Part shown: positions 24,501 through 31,741 of the stretch, piece by piece
How positions within the stretch are numbered: position 1 is the stretch's first letter
Layout of the letters: every line of letters starts with the position of its first letter
From: Dolichospermum compactum NIES-806
GTDB lineage: Bacteria > Cyanobacteriota > Cyanobacteriia > Cyanobacteriales > Nostocaceae
Length of the DNA: 64,000 nt
Direction: 5' to 3'
Assembly (NCBI RefSeq): GCF_002368115.1
Contig: NZ_AP018316.1
Location: 392,522 to 456,521 of the forward strand
Program-made: the position numbers and the translations under genes
The notes under the pieces: model-generated
Seen by the model: only the letters and a program-made list of their open reading frames with translations
Database searches by the model: none
Told to the model about the DNA's origin: nothing

Positions 24501-25285
24501 AAGTTAACATGATAATCATCTTTTGCCGCAAACAATTCACACAACTTTTCACTTACACCAGGTTCACGCAATGAAGAAACAAAAACTGGTACAGGTTGTA
24601 AATTTTTCTCTATCAAAGCATTACATAAAGCATCAATAACTTTAGTATTTCCTGCTAAATAATGAGCGCGATAAAACAAAATACCAACCTTTGGCTGACT
24701 CATAATTGGGCGGGGAAACCCCGCCCCTACATTCTGACTTCTTTCGTACAAACCTACACGGGGAACAGTTTGTGGTGGTGGGGGATTAAACGATGTTGAT
24801 AGGGCTGTATCAGCGATGAATTGCAAAGCGTTGAGGAAATTTTCTGTACCACCTTCTTGAAAGTATTGCCAAATTTTCTGGACAATTTCTTGAGAAACTG
24901 TAGATTTGGAAATTAAATCAAAATCAAGTCCGTCATCTCCTGGCATGACAATGAGGTTTGTACCATTACGGTGTACAATTTCCTGTGCCACTTCTAAACC
25001 ATACGCCCAGTAAGAACTTCCTCCTATGAGACGAAGTACAATAACTTGGGCAGATTCTAAAACCTGTTCACCATAATCATCTATACTTACTTGTTGCTGT
25101 AGTTGTAATAAGTTGGCTACCCTGATTTCGGGGAATTGACTAGGTAATTTAGGAACTACAGCCGCTAGGGTTTGAATATCAGTATCGGCTGCTGTAATCA
25201 ATACGAAAGGGGCAGGAGTTTGTTCGAGGAAAAATAAACCTTCTGACTGATTTAATCCGCCTGGTGTGGCGCTGATTCTGTGCAT
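21530..25285 (-). CDS. cobN: Cobaltochelatase subunit CobN
   Basis: 1251 residues. Large subunit that binds the corrin ring and inserts Co2+ in the late (aerobic-type) cobalamin pathway. In cyanobacteria it works with ChlI/ChlD-like AAA subunits. Family blocks are visible: HVGKHGNLEWLPGKSVALS, PYLYPFIVNDPGEG-type text, YVPSGASGAPTRGRPEVLPT and TETAWDIGRKAAETL. It differs from homologues in carrying four in-frame repeat-derived inserts at about residues 179-193, 488-498, 756-766 and 792-802. The frame is intact throughout. No cobalamin riboswitch was recognised in the 300 bp upstream. Confidence 0.93.
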   Translation of the reverse strand: MHRISATPGGLNQSEGLFFLEQTPAPFVLITAADTDIQTLAAVVPKLPSQFPEIRVANLLQLQQQVSIDDYGEQVLESAQVIVLRLIGGSSYWAYGLEVAQEIVHRNGTNLIVMPGDDGLDFDLISKSTVSQEIVQKIWQYFQEGGTENFLNALQFIADTALSTSFNPPPPQTVPRVGLYERSQNVGAGFPRPIMSQPKVGILFYRAHYLAGNTKVIDALCNALIEKNLQPVPVFVSSLREPGVSEKLCELFAAKDDYHVNLLMNTTSFSLASLETETPQTELWEKLNVPVLQVILCASSVEQWESESQGLTPRDIAINVALPEVDGRIISRAVSFKTLQTRNNKLETDVVVYEPVSDRTEFVTQLAANWVRLRVKTPQERRIALILANYPNTNGRLANGVGLDTPASCVEILKALKLAGYELGTIPETGDELIQILTSSVTNDPEGKDWKPINQSLSAAEYQNYFSTLPEIIQKQIIDRWGQPILDAIQNPKSKIQNWAVSGIQFGNVFVGIQPSRGYDIDPSLNYHAPDLEPTHNYLAFYYWVRESFAADAIVHVGKHGNLEWLPGKSVALSNTCYPEIAFGPMPHLYPFIVNDPGEGSQAKRRAQAVIIDHLTPPMTRAELYGPLQQVENLIDEYYEAESLDPSRLPTIRDRIQELVIKENLYKDLGITNPQDIANFETLILNSLDGYLCELKEAQIRDGLHIFGQCPQGTQLRDIIVAIARIPNRYYIGITRAIAQQWQIDIDPLTDDFSTPLSAPLRLCERLKSCHIIGDVVELLEIEAAHLVEEVISGRRPCAPTDWISDKLLPALRQTNQETTNLLRGLDGKYVPSGASGAPTRGRPEVLPTGKNFYAVDIRAIPTETAWDIGRKAAETLIETYTQEHGEYPQTLGLSVWGTATMRTGGDDIAEALALLGVQPVWDGAARRVVDFEILPLSIVGRPRVDVTLRISGFFRDAFPNLIALFDQAVKAVSALDEPPDQNPLADTVRQETEQWTQEGLSLEVAQERSQYRVFGSKPGAYGAGLQGLIASQNWENDQDLAQAYTNWSAYAYSSSEETGNKNAEAFAQRLKQMQIILHNQDNREHDLLDSDDYYQFQGGLTAAVRSLQGKNPQTYFGDNSNTSQPKIRQLSAEIARVYRSRVVNPKWIAGVMRHGYKGAFEMAATVDFLFAYDATAQCIEDYMYQGVVEAYLENPTVCEFIHDKNPWALRDIAERLLEANQRGLWQDVNIQTLENLRNLVHQAEATIEEK

Positions 25286-25493
25286 AATTGGTAATTAATG
25301 ATGAGCGATTGTTTATGGTAATGGAGGGGCGATCGCCTTTCCTGAGTAAGCCTGAGTGATGCGTGAATGGCTAAAAACAAGGTTAGAATCACGGATTTTA
25401 TGGATTAAAGGATTTCACAGATTTTGGTTATCTTAGCAAATCAAAAAACTCCGTGTAATCAGCGTAATCCATATAATCCGTGATTCAGACTTT
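25286..25493. other. Spacer with STRR-like CACGGATT repeats
   Basis: Contains an inverted pair of CACGGAT/ATCCGTG-rich tracts (about 25390-25485: ACGGATTTTATGGATTAAAGG against TAATCCATATAATCCGTG). The same text recurs at 26270-26440 and 26610-26640. No gene seen. Confidence 0.55.
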
Positions 25494-25600
25494 TTAATTT
25501 GCTAATTTTATAATCAACTCAAACTCAGCTTTAGTTAATGGCATTACTGAGAGTCTTGGCTGTTTGAGTAAGAGGGTGTTTGCTAATTCTGGAGTTTCTT
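25494..25600 (-). pseudogene. EVE-domain protein, C-terminal fragment
   Basis: The minus strand reads KETPELANTLLLKQPRLSVM then PLTKAEFELIIKLAN before TAA (25494-25496). This is the typical ending of EVE-domain (PUA-like, modified-base-binding) proteins. The upstream part is missing because the vapC stop follows immediately, so this is a relic. Confidence 0.5.
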
Positions 25601-25999
25601 TTATTCCCAATCTTCAAGGGCTAGGTTTTCAACTCGTTCAAATTCTCTGGTGTTATGGGTGATCAGGGTGAGATTGGTTGCTAGGGCAATCGCTGCAATT
25701 TGTAGATCGTATGCTCCGATAGGTGTCCCTTTAGCTTGTAGTTTGGGACGTATTTGTCCGCAGATTTGGGCGGCTTTTGCCTCAAAGGGAAAGCTAGTTA
25801 AATCAGCAAAGAATTTATCTAGGATTTGTAAGTTTTCGGTGGTTCGTGAACCTTTATAAGCTCCATAATAAAGCTCAAATTTAACGACATCACAAATACA
25901 GACATCATCAGGGGAAATGGCTAGAAAGTCCTGGTATATTGCAGGGCTGCGGCGGTTGATATAACCAATGCAGGTGTTGGTATCGAGTAGATAAATCAT
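25601..25999 (-). CDS. vapC: VapC-type PIN toxin
   Basis: 132 residues. First acid in YLLDTNTCIGYINRR, then FELYYGA (Glu), GAYDLQIAAIAL (Asp) and LITHNTREFERV (Asn-Thr-x-x-Glu-Phe), the standard VapC acid set with the usual spacing. VapC toxins are Mg2+ ribonucleases, often cutting tRNA. The start ATG overlaps the restored-frame stop of the upstream antitoxin (ATGA), the usual VapBC arrangement. The toxin frame is intact although its antitoxin is frameshifted. Confidence 0.9.
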   Translation of the reverse strand: MIYLLDTNTCIGYINRRSPAIYQDFLAISPDDVCICDVVKFELYYGAYKGSRTTENLQILDKFFADLTSFPFEAKAAQICGQIRPKLQAKGTPIGAYDLQIAAIALATNLTLITHNTREFERVENLALEDWE

Positions 26000-26231
26000 A
26001 GGAGTTCTTGTCGTTCTGGTTGTTCTCCTTGAGGTTCTCTACTTAGTGGTTCACCTTGCCATGCGCCAAAGGTGCTAAGATAAGAAATTGCTGTGACCAT
26101 TGACGTTTTATGGGTTTAGAGATAGGTTGATAAACGAGTAAAATTTCTAGTTCTTCGCCTGAGTGGTTGGGTAGTGGAATCTGAAGTACGCCTTGATCGT
26201 TGACGTGGGCGTTTATTTGTATGCTTTGCAT
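25996..26231 (-). pseudogene. VapB-like antitoxin with frameshift
   Basis: From ATG 26231: SIQINAHVNDQGVLQIPLP, EILLVYQPIS and KRQWSQQFL form a small beta-rich antitoxin. After about 26078 this frame ends in LAPLAHGKVNH. A one-base shift instead gives STFGAWQGEPLSREPQGEQP, ERQELL and a TGA overlapping the vapC start, which is the expected family ending. The indel therefore lies around 26075-26085. Whether the shortened 62-residue product still neutralises VapC is unknown. Confidence 0.75.
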
Positions 26232-26445
26232 TGCTTTGTCTCCTAATTATTATATATTTTAATAAACGGTCAGAATCACGGATTATACGGATTAAAGGAT
26301 TTCACGGATTTTAATTTATTGTTATGCCACAAGTCCCCGCTATTGGTGTAATCATGCTGGTGTTCAAGATTTTGTTTATCTATCACTGTGACAGATAACC
26401 TAATCCGTGCCATCTGTGTAATCCGCTCAATCCGTGTTCAGATGT

Positions 26446-26620
26446 TTATGTTTTTATTAGTCTTTTAAATTGTACGCTTTCACTACCAAAATTAATCAAT
26501 AATCCAACTTCTAATTTATATACTTTGAGATAATTTAATGCTTGGGCAAAGTGGACATCTTCTAGTTGTTTGGTGGCTTTTAATTCGACTAATATTTTTT
26601 CTTTTACTACAAAATCAGCG
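26446..26620 (-). pseudogene. GxxExxY-type protein, C-terminal fragment
   Basis: Minus strand: DFVVKEKILVELKATKQLED, VHFAQALNYLKVYKLEVGLL, INFGSESVQFKRLIKT, stop at 26446. This is the typical C-terminal half of GxxExxY proteins (nuclease-like fold of unknown role). The 5' half is replaced by CGGATTAGACGGATTACACAG-type repeat DNA with a stop, so the gene is broken. Confidence 0.65.
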
Positions 26621-26805
26621 CAATCTGTGTAATCCGTCTAATCCGCGTTTGTGGATTTTAGTTGTGTATTGCTATAACTATGGTGCAAATCTTTCGAGAA
26701 TCGCTTCCATAGACTGTTTATGTTGGCTATCATCGGAGTATGAACCTGTTCCTGATGCGATCGCAATTTTGTCAAAACCTCTAGCTTGAAGTTTGTCAAA
26801 TAAAT

Positions 26806-27867
26806 CTAAGTACAGGACAAAAAATTGAGAGAGAGAAGAAAGTCGTCATATTTCAAATCTAAATCAGTAACAAGAGAACGCAGATAATCTAAACCGTAAC
26901 GAAAAACACTTTTAGCAAAACGTCCATGTTTCTTGATTTTGATAGGTTGGTGTTGATGCAACCATTCTCCAGTCTTGACAGCCCAACACATAGCTAATGA
27001 CAGTAAAGCTAAGAGCTTACTCAATCGGTTAGAATCAATAAAATGTGTAGATTCCAAGCAAAAACCACGAGTTTTAAACATACCGAACAAAGTTTCAATC
27101 CCCCAACGACGGCCATAGTCAGCAATTATGGTTTGGGGAGAAGTATCAGAAATCACGATTAATAACTTGCCATCATCAAGACGTAAACCAGCTACATAAA
27201 CTGAACGACCCCAGACCCAACGACGAGTAGATAAAACCTGAGATTCACCCGCAGCCAGATGAGCAAAAATGACGCTACCTGGAAGAGTCTTTTCTGTATC
27301 ACTAATTAAATCAGTGTGACGAATCCTGATTCGGAATGGAATATTTGGTTCAAGCAGTAAATAACTTAACCATTCTGCCCCCACGAATTCTCTGTCAGCA
27401 CTGATATAGTCAACTTGTGCATCTGGGAACAGTTGTCCAAATCGGTCAAGTAAATCCATTCGTTCATCCGTGTTGGAGTTACCTTTCTTCTCCAATATCT
27501 GCCAAACTAGGGGGTAAGCGACACCATTATGTACTACTCCCAACATGAGGATATTTAACCATATTTGACCAAAACGCCATTCAGTCCGGTCAATACTTAA
27601 CACCCAAGGCTGGGGAATGTTCATGATTTTTACAATCATTTTCGCTATGACTGCATAATCTATATCAAAATCTCGGAAAAATCTTTGCAACCGTTTGTAA
27701 TTGGATTCGTTTTTAGCACAGTTGCGAAAACCAGTTGCTAATTCTACCAAGTTCACTGTCTTTACTCTTAATAAAGATATTAAAAATAACGCTAAAAAGC
27801 TTAGACGCGCTCCATGCCATTCCAAATGTGGTTTTAGTGTGTCTCGTAATAGGTTAATCTGGTTCAT
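26806..27867 (-). CDS. IS4-family transposase
   Basis: 353 residues from the ATG at 27867. DDE residues appear in WVLSIDRTEWRFG, VDYISADREFVG and the signature YGRRWGIETLFGMFKTRG (the Y-x2-R-x3-E-x6-K motif of IS4). The frame is intact, so it may be active. The TAG at 26806-26808 lies just outside the inverted repeat and appears to come from the interrupted host gene, not from the IS. Confidence 0.9.
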   Translation of the reverse strand: MNQINLLRDTLKPHLEWHGARLSFLALFLISLLRVKTVNLVELATGFRNCAKNESNYKRLQRFFRDFDIDYAVIAKMIVKIMNIPQPWVLSIDRTEWRFGQIWLNILMLGVVHNGVAYPLVWQILEKKGNSNTDERMDLLDRFGQLFPDAQVDYISADREFVGAEWLSYLLLEPNIPFRIRIRHTDLISDTEKTLPGSVIFAHLAAGESQVLSTRRWVWGRSVYVAGLRLDDGKLLIVISDTSPQTIIADYGRRWGIETLFGMFKTRGFCLESTHFIDSNRLSKLLALLSLAMCWAVKTGEWLHQHQPIKIKKHGRFAKSVFRYGLDYLRSLVTDLDLKYDDFLLSLNFLSCT

Positions 27868-27954
27868 AGGGGTTTCTTTGATTGTGTGGTAACTTTCTAT
27901 GAAACCCTTTCTCTGTTTCCTTTGCAAGCTTTTTCTCTATTTTTTGTCCTGTAC
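26810..27954 (-). mobile_element. Complete IS4-like insertion sequence
   Basis: About 1145 bp. Left end GTACAGGACAAAAAATTGAG, right end read inward GTACAGGACAAAAAATAGAG, 19 of 20 identical. It contains one intact transposase gene. I see no convincing target duplication (flanks ATCTAA and AGAGAT), so a flank may have changed or the boundary may be off by a few bases. Confidence 0.82.
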
Positions 27955-28097
27955 AGAGATCCTGATAACATTGGTAGAAAATGATAAAATAATTCCTCAA
28001 AGGTTTCAAAATTACCAAGTTGATGTGGTGTCACAAATAAATTTTTAGGCTTGGTTTTAGTAGGAAATAGTAAATTTGTCTGTTGACTTTCCACCAT

Positions 28098-28530
28098 TTA
28101 GCCTTTCCTTGTAAAGAGGGTAAGTGTAGTAAGTGTGTTATTATAAGCAAGTAGTAAATCAAAATTCATTATACTCCTATTTGACTCCATACCTTATTTT
28201 ACGCATTAGAACTAGGCGATAGCGAAGCACTGCTGCAAGCGGTTCGCTTAATTAACTGCAATGAACCAGCCTTAAAGATTACCGATACCCTGAGTATAAT
28301 TGAGTTAGTGTATGAATATGGTAAAGTCCCCGACTTCTGACCGAAAAATTTTAGATTTTGGATTTTAGATTTTGGATTGGGAATTTTCGGTACAAGCCCC
28401 GCCCCTTCATGGCGGAATTAATCAAAAATCGCCAATCTAAAATCCTCAAGCTCCACACTTTAGGTTGGAGTCAATCCAAAATCTGTTGACAGTATTTCAT
28501 TACAATTTTTAGACAATAACAATATCAAAT
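28098..28530. other. Spacer upstream of nanE
   Basis: No gene. Holds GCGATAGCGAAGC-type repeat DNA (28213-28250), a short open piece around 28240-28310 (resembling a PIN-protein fragment, LITDTLSIIELVYEYGK, too short to call) and CCGAAAA repeat copy 3. Confidence 0.4.
28341..28490. repeat. CCGAAAA/TTTTCGG dispersed repeat, copy 3
   Basis: Begins CCGAAAAATTTTAGATTTTGG, as copy 1, and ends with the ACTTTAGGTTGGAGTCAATC module of copy 2. The CCCCGCCCCTTCATGGCGG hairpin has one changed base. It ends about 40 bp before the nanE start. Confidence 0.82.
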
Positions 28531-29199
28531 ATGACTAATTTACCAAAAGGATTAATCGTTTCCTGTCAAGCACCTGTAAACTCTCCATTACATGATCCTT
28601 ATGTAATTGCGGCCATGGCACAAGCAGCGGTAAATAATGGGGCTGTAGCTGTGAGAATTGACACTCCCAGTCATATCCAAGCTGTGCGGCAAAAAGTCCA
28701 AGTTCCCATTATTGGACTGTGGAAACAAGTAATAACTGGTTCTAATGTTTATATTACACCACAATTTCATCATGCTGTGGCTGTATCTGAAGCAGGTGCG
28801 GATATTATTGCCGTAGATGCTACTACGAGAAATCGTCCTGGCGATGAAAAGTTGGCAGATATTATTACTCTCATTCATCAGAAATTAAATAAGCCAGTTA
28901 TGGCAGATGTAGATACCTATGAGGCTGCACAATTAGCTGTAAATGCAGGTGCAGATATTGTGGGAACTACTCTTTTTGGGTACACAACGGAAACTCAAAA
29001 CTGTTCTCCTCCTGGTTGGAAATTACTCAGCCAAATCATAGAAAATCTTGATACTTTTGTGATTTGTGAAGGTGGTGTTTCTTCACCGGAAATGGCTAAA
29101 AAGGCTTTGGATTTAGGCGCTAATGCTGTTGTTGTTGGTGGGGCAATTACTGGAATTGATTTGTTAGTTAAAGCTTATATAATGGAAGTCAGGAGTTAA
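28531..29199 (+). CDS. nanE: N-acetylmannosamine-6-phosphate 2-epimerase
   Basis: 222 residues. A TIM-barrel that interconverts ManNAc-6-P and GlcNAc-6-P. The start GLIVSCQAPVNSPLH, the IIGLWKQ strand, ADIIAVDATTRNRP with the catalytic region, ADVDTYEAAQLAVNAG and the phosphate-binding GANAVVVGGAITG all fit NanE. No other sialic acid genes are adjacent, so the role is probably amino-sugar salvage. Confidence 0.93.
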   Translation: MTNLPKGLIVSCQAPVNSPLHDPYVIAAMAQAAVNNGAVAVRIDTPSHIQAVRQKVQVPIIGLWKQVITGSNVYITPQFHHAVAVSEAGADIIAVDATTRNRPGDEKLADIITLIHQKLNKPVMADVDTYEAAQLAVNAGADIVGTTLFGYTTETQNCSPPGWKLLSQIIENLDTFVICEGGVSSPEMAKKALDLGANAVVVGGAITGIDLLVKAYIMEVRS

Positions 29200-29271
29200 G
29201 AAGATGTTTGAAAAGTTTTTAATGTATAAACAAACCCCTCTCCAAACCTTTCCCCTGCAAGGAGAGAGGCT

Positions 29272-29400
29272 TTGAAAGCGGCTATATCCTATGTGGTTTC
29301 TAGAAGGGTTGTTCAAGAGATTCTTCCTTACTTGAAAACAGATCCACATCCTCTGGTAGCGGCTCAAGTTCAGGAATTGATGAAGAAATCTGTAAGGTAA
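29272..29400 (+). pseudogene. C-terminal protein fragment, family unknown
   Basis: An open plus-strand piece reads AAISYVVSRRVVQEILPYLK, TDPHPLVAAQVQELMKKSVR before TAA. No start codon fits. Composition is helical and charged. It could be a remnant of a helical-repeat protein. Weak call. Confidence 0.25.
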
Positions 29401-29415
29401 ACATAGAGAAATAAA

Positions 29416-29961
29416 TTAAGAAGCACTTATCCACCACTTTCGTAGAGGATCATTTTTGGGTGGGATAAAACGTCCTTTAATCTGAATTGCATTGAGGACA
29501 TGACTTAATATTGAAGAATTAGGGTTTTCGGATTCTGACCAATGTTTTATTATTTCTGAAGTTGATAAAATTTGAATATTGATATTTTCCTTTTGTATAA
29601 ATGCAATTGCTCGTTTATCATCAGTTGCTACTGCCCATTTTCGATTGACAGCAATAGCAAAGGTTGCTGATTCACCATCATCAAGAAAAGCAGCATAGTT
29701 AACAAATGATTCCTCCTCCTCTTCTGATTCAAAATCTACAACTTTTAATAAACTCTGTGTAATAGCCGTCTCAAATTCTAACACAGCATCGTTTTCTTCT
29801 TCCTTAAGACTTTGGAGTGTGTTTAATTCTCGTTCTTGTACAACTGTAGTTACGATAATTTCTGCAGGAAGAGATTTCAAAATTGCTAAAAATTGACCTG
29901 ACGCACAAAGATTGAGAACACAACAAGCATCAAGAATAATGTGGGAGTGATTAATTTGCAT
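29416..29961 (-). CDS. PIN-like toxin candidate paired with XRE/ImmA-type regulator
   Basis: 181 residues from the ATG at 29961. HIILDACCVLNLCASG gives the first PIN Asp, FLDDGESATFAIAVNR the middle Asp/Glu, and AVATDDKRAIAFIQ the C-terminal Asp pair. A run of six Glu near residue 98 (ESEEEEES) is unusual. It follows the XRE-peptidase gene by 7 bp on the same strand, so the pair resembles a regulator-toxin module. Confidence 0.75.
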   Translation of the reverse strand: MQINHSHIILDACCVLNLCASGQFLAILKSLPAEIIVTTVVQERELNTLQSLKEEENDAVLEFETAITQSLLKVVDFESEEEEESFVNYAAFLDDGESATFAIAVNRKWAVATDDKRAIAFIQKENINIQILSTSEIIKHWSESENPNSSILSHVLNAIQIKGRFIPPKNDPLRKWWISAS

Positions 29962-29968
29962 ATTTTCC

Positions 29969-31177
29969 TCACTTCCCAGCAGTTTGTATCTGACGCAAAT
30001 CAAAATCCGTATCTTCTTCCATCATTCCACTTGAATACTCCCGTAATACTTCCGCAATACGACGGGCTTCTAAACGATCAACATGGAGAAATTCAGCAAA
30101 ACGCCCTTCCGTAATTAAACCTTGATCTAATGCTTCAATTGCTAGGTGTTGGTAGTGCAGAGGCATCATATCAACCCGTTGGGGAATCTGTTCTAAACCT
30201 AGTTCTTCCTGTACCTTTCTGACTTTTAAACCTCTATCTCGCAATTTCTCCCAAGTTCCTGAAGGTAGAAGTTCCATTTCTTCTAACCGATAAACTAGGG
30301 CTTCTATGGACACACCATAATAATGCGCTAGTGTAAATAAATTGGTCGGTGTGAATTTGCCATGAGTACGGTACATATCATTAAACCGCTTTAGCAATCC
30401 ACTGGTAGGCATCAAGAAATACTTGGGGAAAGTTTCCGCTAGTTGTTCACTTTCAGGAAATCGTTGATATTGACCATCAAAATGAAATTCTGGTTTTTGC
30501 CGATGCGCTAAAAAGTGCAGATATCCATGCGCCATTGACCAGCACCGACGCTCTTCTGGATGATTAGCATTGATAGCCATACAACCGCCAACTTCTTCGT
30601 TATAGCTATACACTTCTGAGTATTTTTGCGGCATCTGCAAATAGAAGATCCGTAAACCCACATCTTGTTCTAGGATGTCGCGTAGTTGGGAAATAGGCGC
30701 ATCACCTAAACCCAGCCGTTGACGTTCTGCTACCGCTATACTTTCCGCAGCAGATTTGATCGGCATATCTGTTACTTGATATTCAAGAGGATAGTTACGC
30801 GCTATTGGCGCATCCATGATTTTCTCAAGTTCTAGATAATTCTGGCATAATTCCTCTAAATGCAGGATAAATGGTTCAATTTCTGCCTGTTGTTCTTGAC
30901 TACGTTGATAAACTGCGCGAAACTGCACTTCAAAAGGTTGGACTATTGGACGTTGACGAACAAATTCACTCACAGAACGTCCGTAAGCACGAGCAAGTTT
31001 AATTAATTCATTGGCTTTGAGGCGACGTTCTCCTTTTTCAATCGCGATCATGGTAGTGCGTGCAGCATCAATAATCTTAGCTGCATCAGCTTGAGTCATG
31101 TTGCATTTTTTACGGGCTTGTTGGAGGAGTTCTCCTAATGTCCGTAGATCAATGTTATCCAGGATATTGGTAGTCAT
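29969..31177 (-). CDS. XRE regulator with ImmA/IrrE-like domain, catalytic Glu missing
   Basis: 402 residues. A helix-turn-helix of the XRE type spans residues about 11-66 (LLQQARKKCNMTQADAAKII). A middle and C-terminal ImmA/IrrE-type peptidase domain follows (ERQRLGLGDAPISQL...DVGLRIFYLQMP). The zinc motif expected as HExxH reads AHGYLHFLAH around residue 216: both His are kept but Glu is Gly. So DNA binding is likely, while proteolysis may be lost. The gene directly precedes the PIN gene. Confidence 0.8.
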   Translation of the reverse strand: MTTNILDNIDLRTLGELLQQARKKCNMTQADAAKIIDAARTTMIAIEKGERRLKANELIKLARAYGRSVSEFVRQRPIVQPFEVQFRAVYQRSQEQQAEIEPFILHLEELCQNYLELEKIMDAPIARNYPLEYQVTDMPIKSAAESIAVAERQRLGLGDAPISQLRDILEQDVGLRIFYLQMPQKYSEVYSYNEEVGGCMAINANHPEERRCWSMAHGYLHFLAHRQKPEFHFDGQYQRFPESEQLAETFPKYFLMPTSGLLKRFNDMYRTHGKFTPTNLFTLAHYYGVSIEALVYRLEEMELLPSGTWEKLRDRGLKVRKVQEELGLEQIPQRVDMMPLHYQHLAIEALDQGLITEGRFAEFLHVDRLEARRIAEVLREYSSGMMEEDTDFDLRQIQTAGK

Positions 31178-31313
31178 GATGTTGTTATTTCTGATAATGT
31201 CAGGTATTAAATATATTATTTTAGCTATAATGTTAGGTTTTTATATAGCTGACCACTGAATTACCTGTTAATGTTATACTTACCAGTGACTCACCTGTAA
31301 CTACTGTAATTCA

Positions 31314-31336
31314 TTATTAGTCAATCAGACTAATAA
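31314..31336. promoter_or_regulatory. Perfect dyad in divergent promoter region
   Basis: TTATTAGTC - AATCA - GACTAATAA, a 9-bp perfect inverted repeat, between the XRE gene (start 31177, minus) and the small RHH gene (start 31373, plus). It is placed to be an operator for either protein. Function is inference. Confidence 0.5.
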
Positions 31337-31372
31337 GAACGATAATTTAGGAGTAGTGAATCATGGTGAGAT

Positions 31373-31540
31373 ATGCCTTCCAAAAAACCGCAAATGACAA
31401 TTCGCATAGAAAAAGATGAATATAAATACTTAGAGGATTGGGCTACTAGAAAGTTTCTCAGTGTTCCGCAATTAGCTAAGGTGATTGTCAAGAGAGCGAT
31501 CGCCCAAAATAAAAAATCTCAACAAGTAGAATCACCATGA
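31373..31540 (+). CDS. Small ribbon-helix-helix-like protein
   Basis: 55 residues: MPSKKPQMTIRIEKDEYKYL, a helix with WATRKFLSVPQLAKVIVKRA, then a Gln/Lys tail. The short strand TIRI followed by two helices is the layout of CopG/Arc-type DNA-binding proteins. The stop overlaps the start of the next small gene (ATGA at 31537-31540), suggesting co-translation. Possibly an autoregulated antitoxin or regulator. No partner toxin recognised. Confidence 0.55.
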   Translation: MPSKKPQMTIRIEKDEYKYLEDWATRKFLSVPQLAKVIVKRAIAQNKKSQQVESP

Positions 31541-31695
31541 CAGATAAAGAAAAAATTTCCAGACACGCAGCTACAGATAGAGATAAATGTCAGGAAATAG
31601 CTGATAAATACGGATGGGAATTAATAATAAAATTCTCAAAGTTGATTTTGGGGCAACAGACCAGAGTTTTTACTAATTACCAAATTATTTGCTAA
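31537..31695 (+). CDS. Small hypothetical protein, possibly frameshifted
   Basis: 52 residues starting MTDKEKISRHAATDRDKCQE, IADKYGWELIIKFSKL. Coupled to the RHH gene by ATGA. Around 31623-31640 another frame reads NKILKVDFGATDQSF, which fits the polar N-terminus better than the present tail, so a one- or two-base change may have altered the C-terminus. Function unknown. Confidence 0.4.
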   Translation: MTDKEKISRHAATDRDKCQEIADKYGWELIIKFSKLILGQQTRVFTNYQIIC

Positions 31696-31741
31696 TATTT
31701 TTCAGAAGATAATATTGAAATTAAGGTAACTTTGTACCACT

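Larger units (their letters stand above)
26678..28097 (-). pseudogene. Unknown gene split by an IS4-like element
   Basis: The 5' part (28097 to about 27955) encodes MVESQQTNLLFPTKTKPKNL, FETFEELFYHFLPMLSGSL. The 3' part (26809 to 26678) encodes LDLFDKLQARGFDKIAIASG, TGSYSDDSQHKQSMEAILER, FAP and a TAG. Between them lies the IS at 26810-27954. Without it the product would be about 95 residues. Family not recognised. Confidence 0.6.

Noticed and set aside
25286..25493. Cobalamin riboswitch upstream of cobN
   Set aside because: No B12-box-like text or multi-stem layout seen; the region is CACGGATT repeat DNA.
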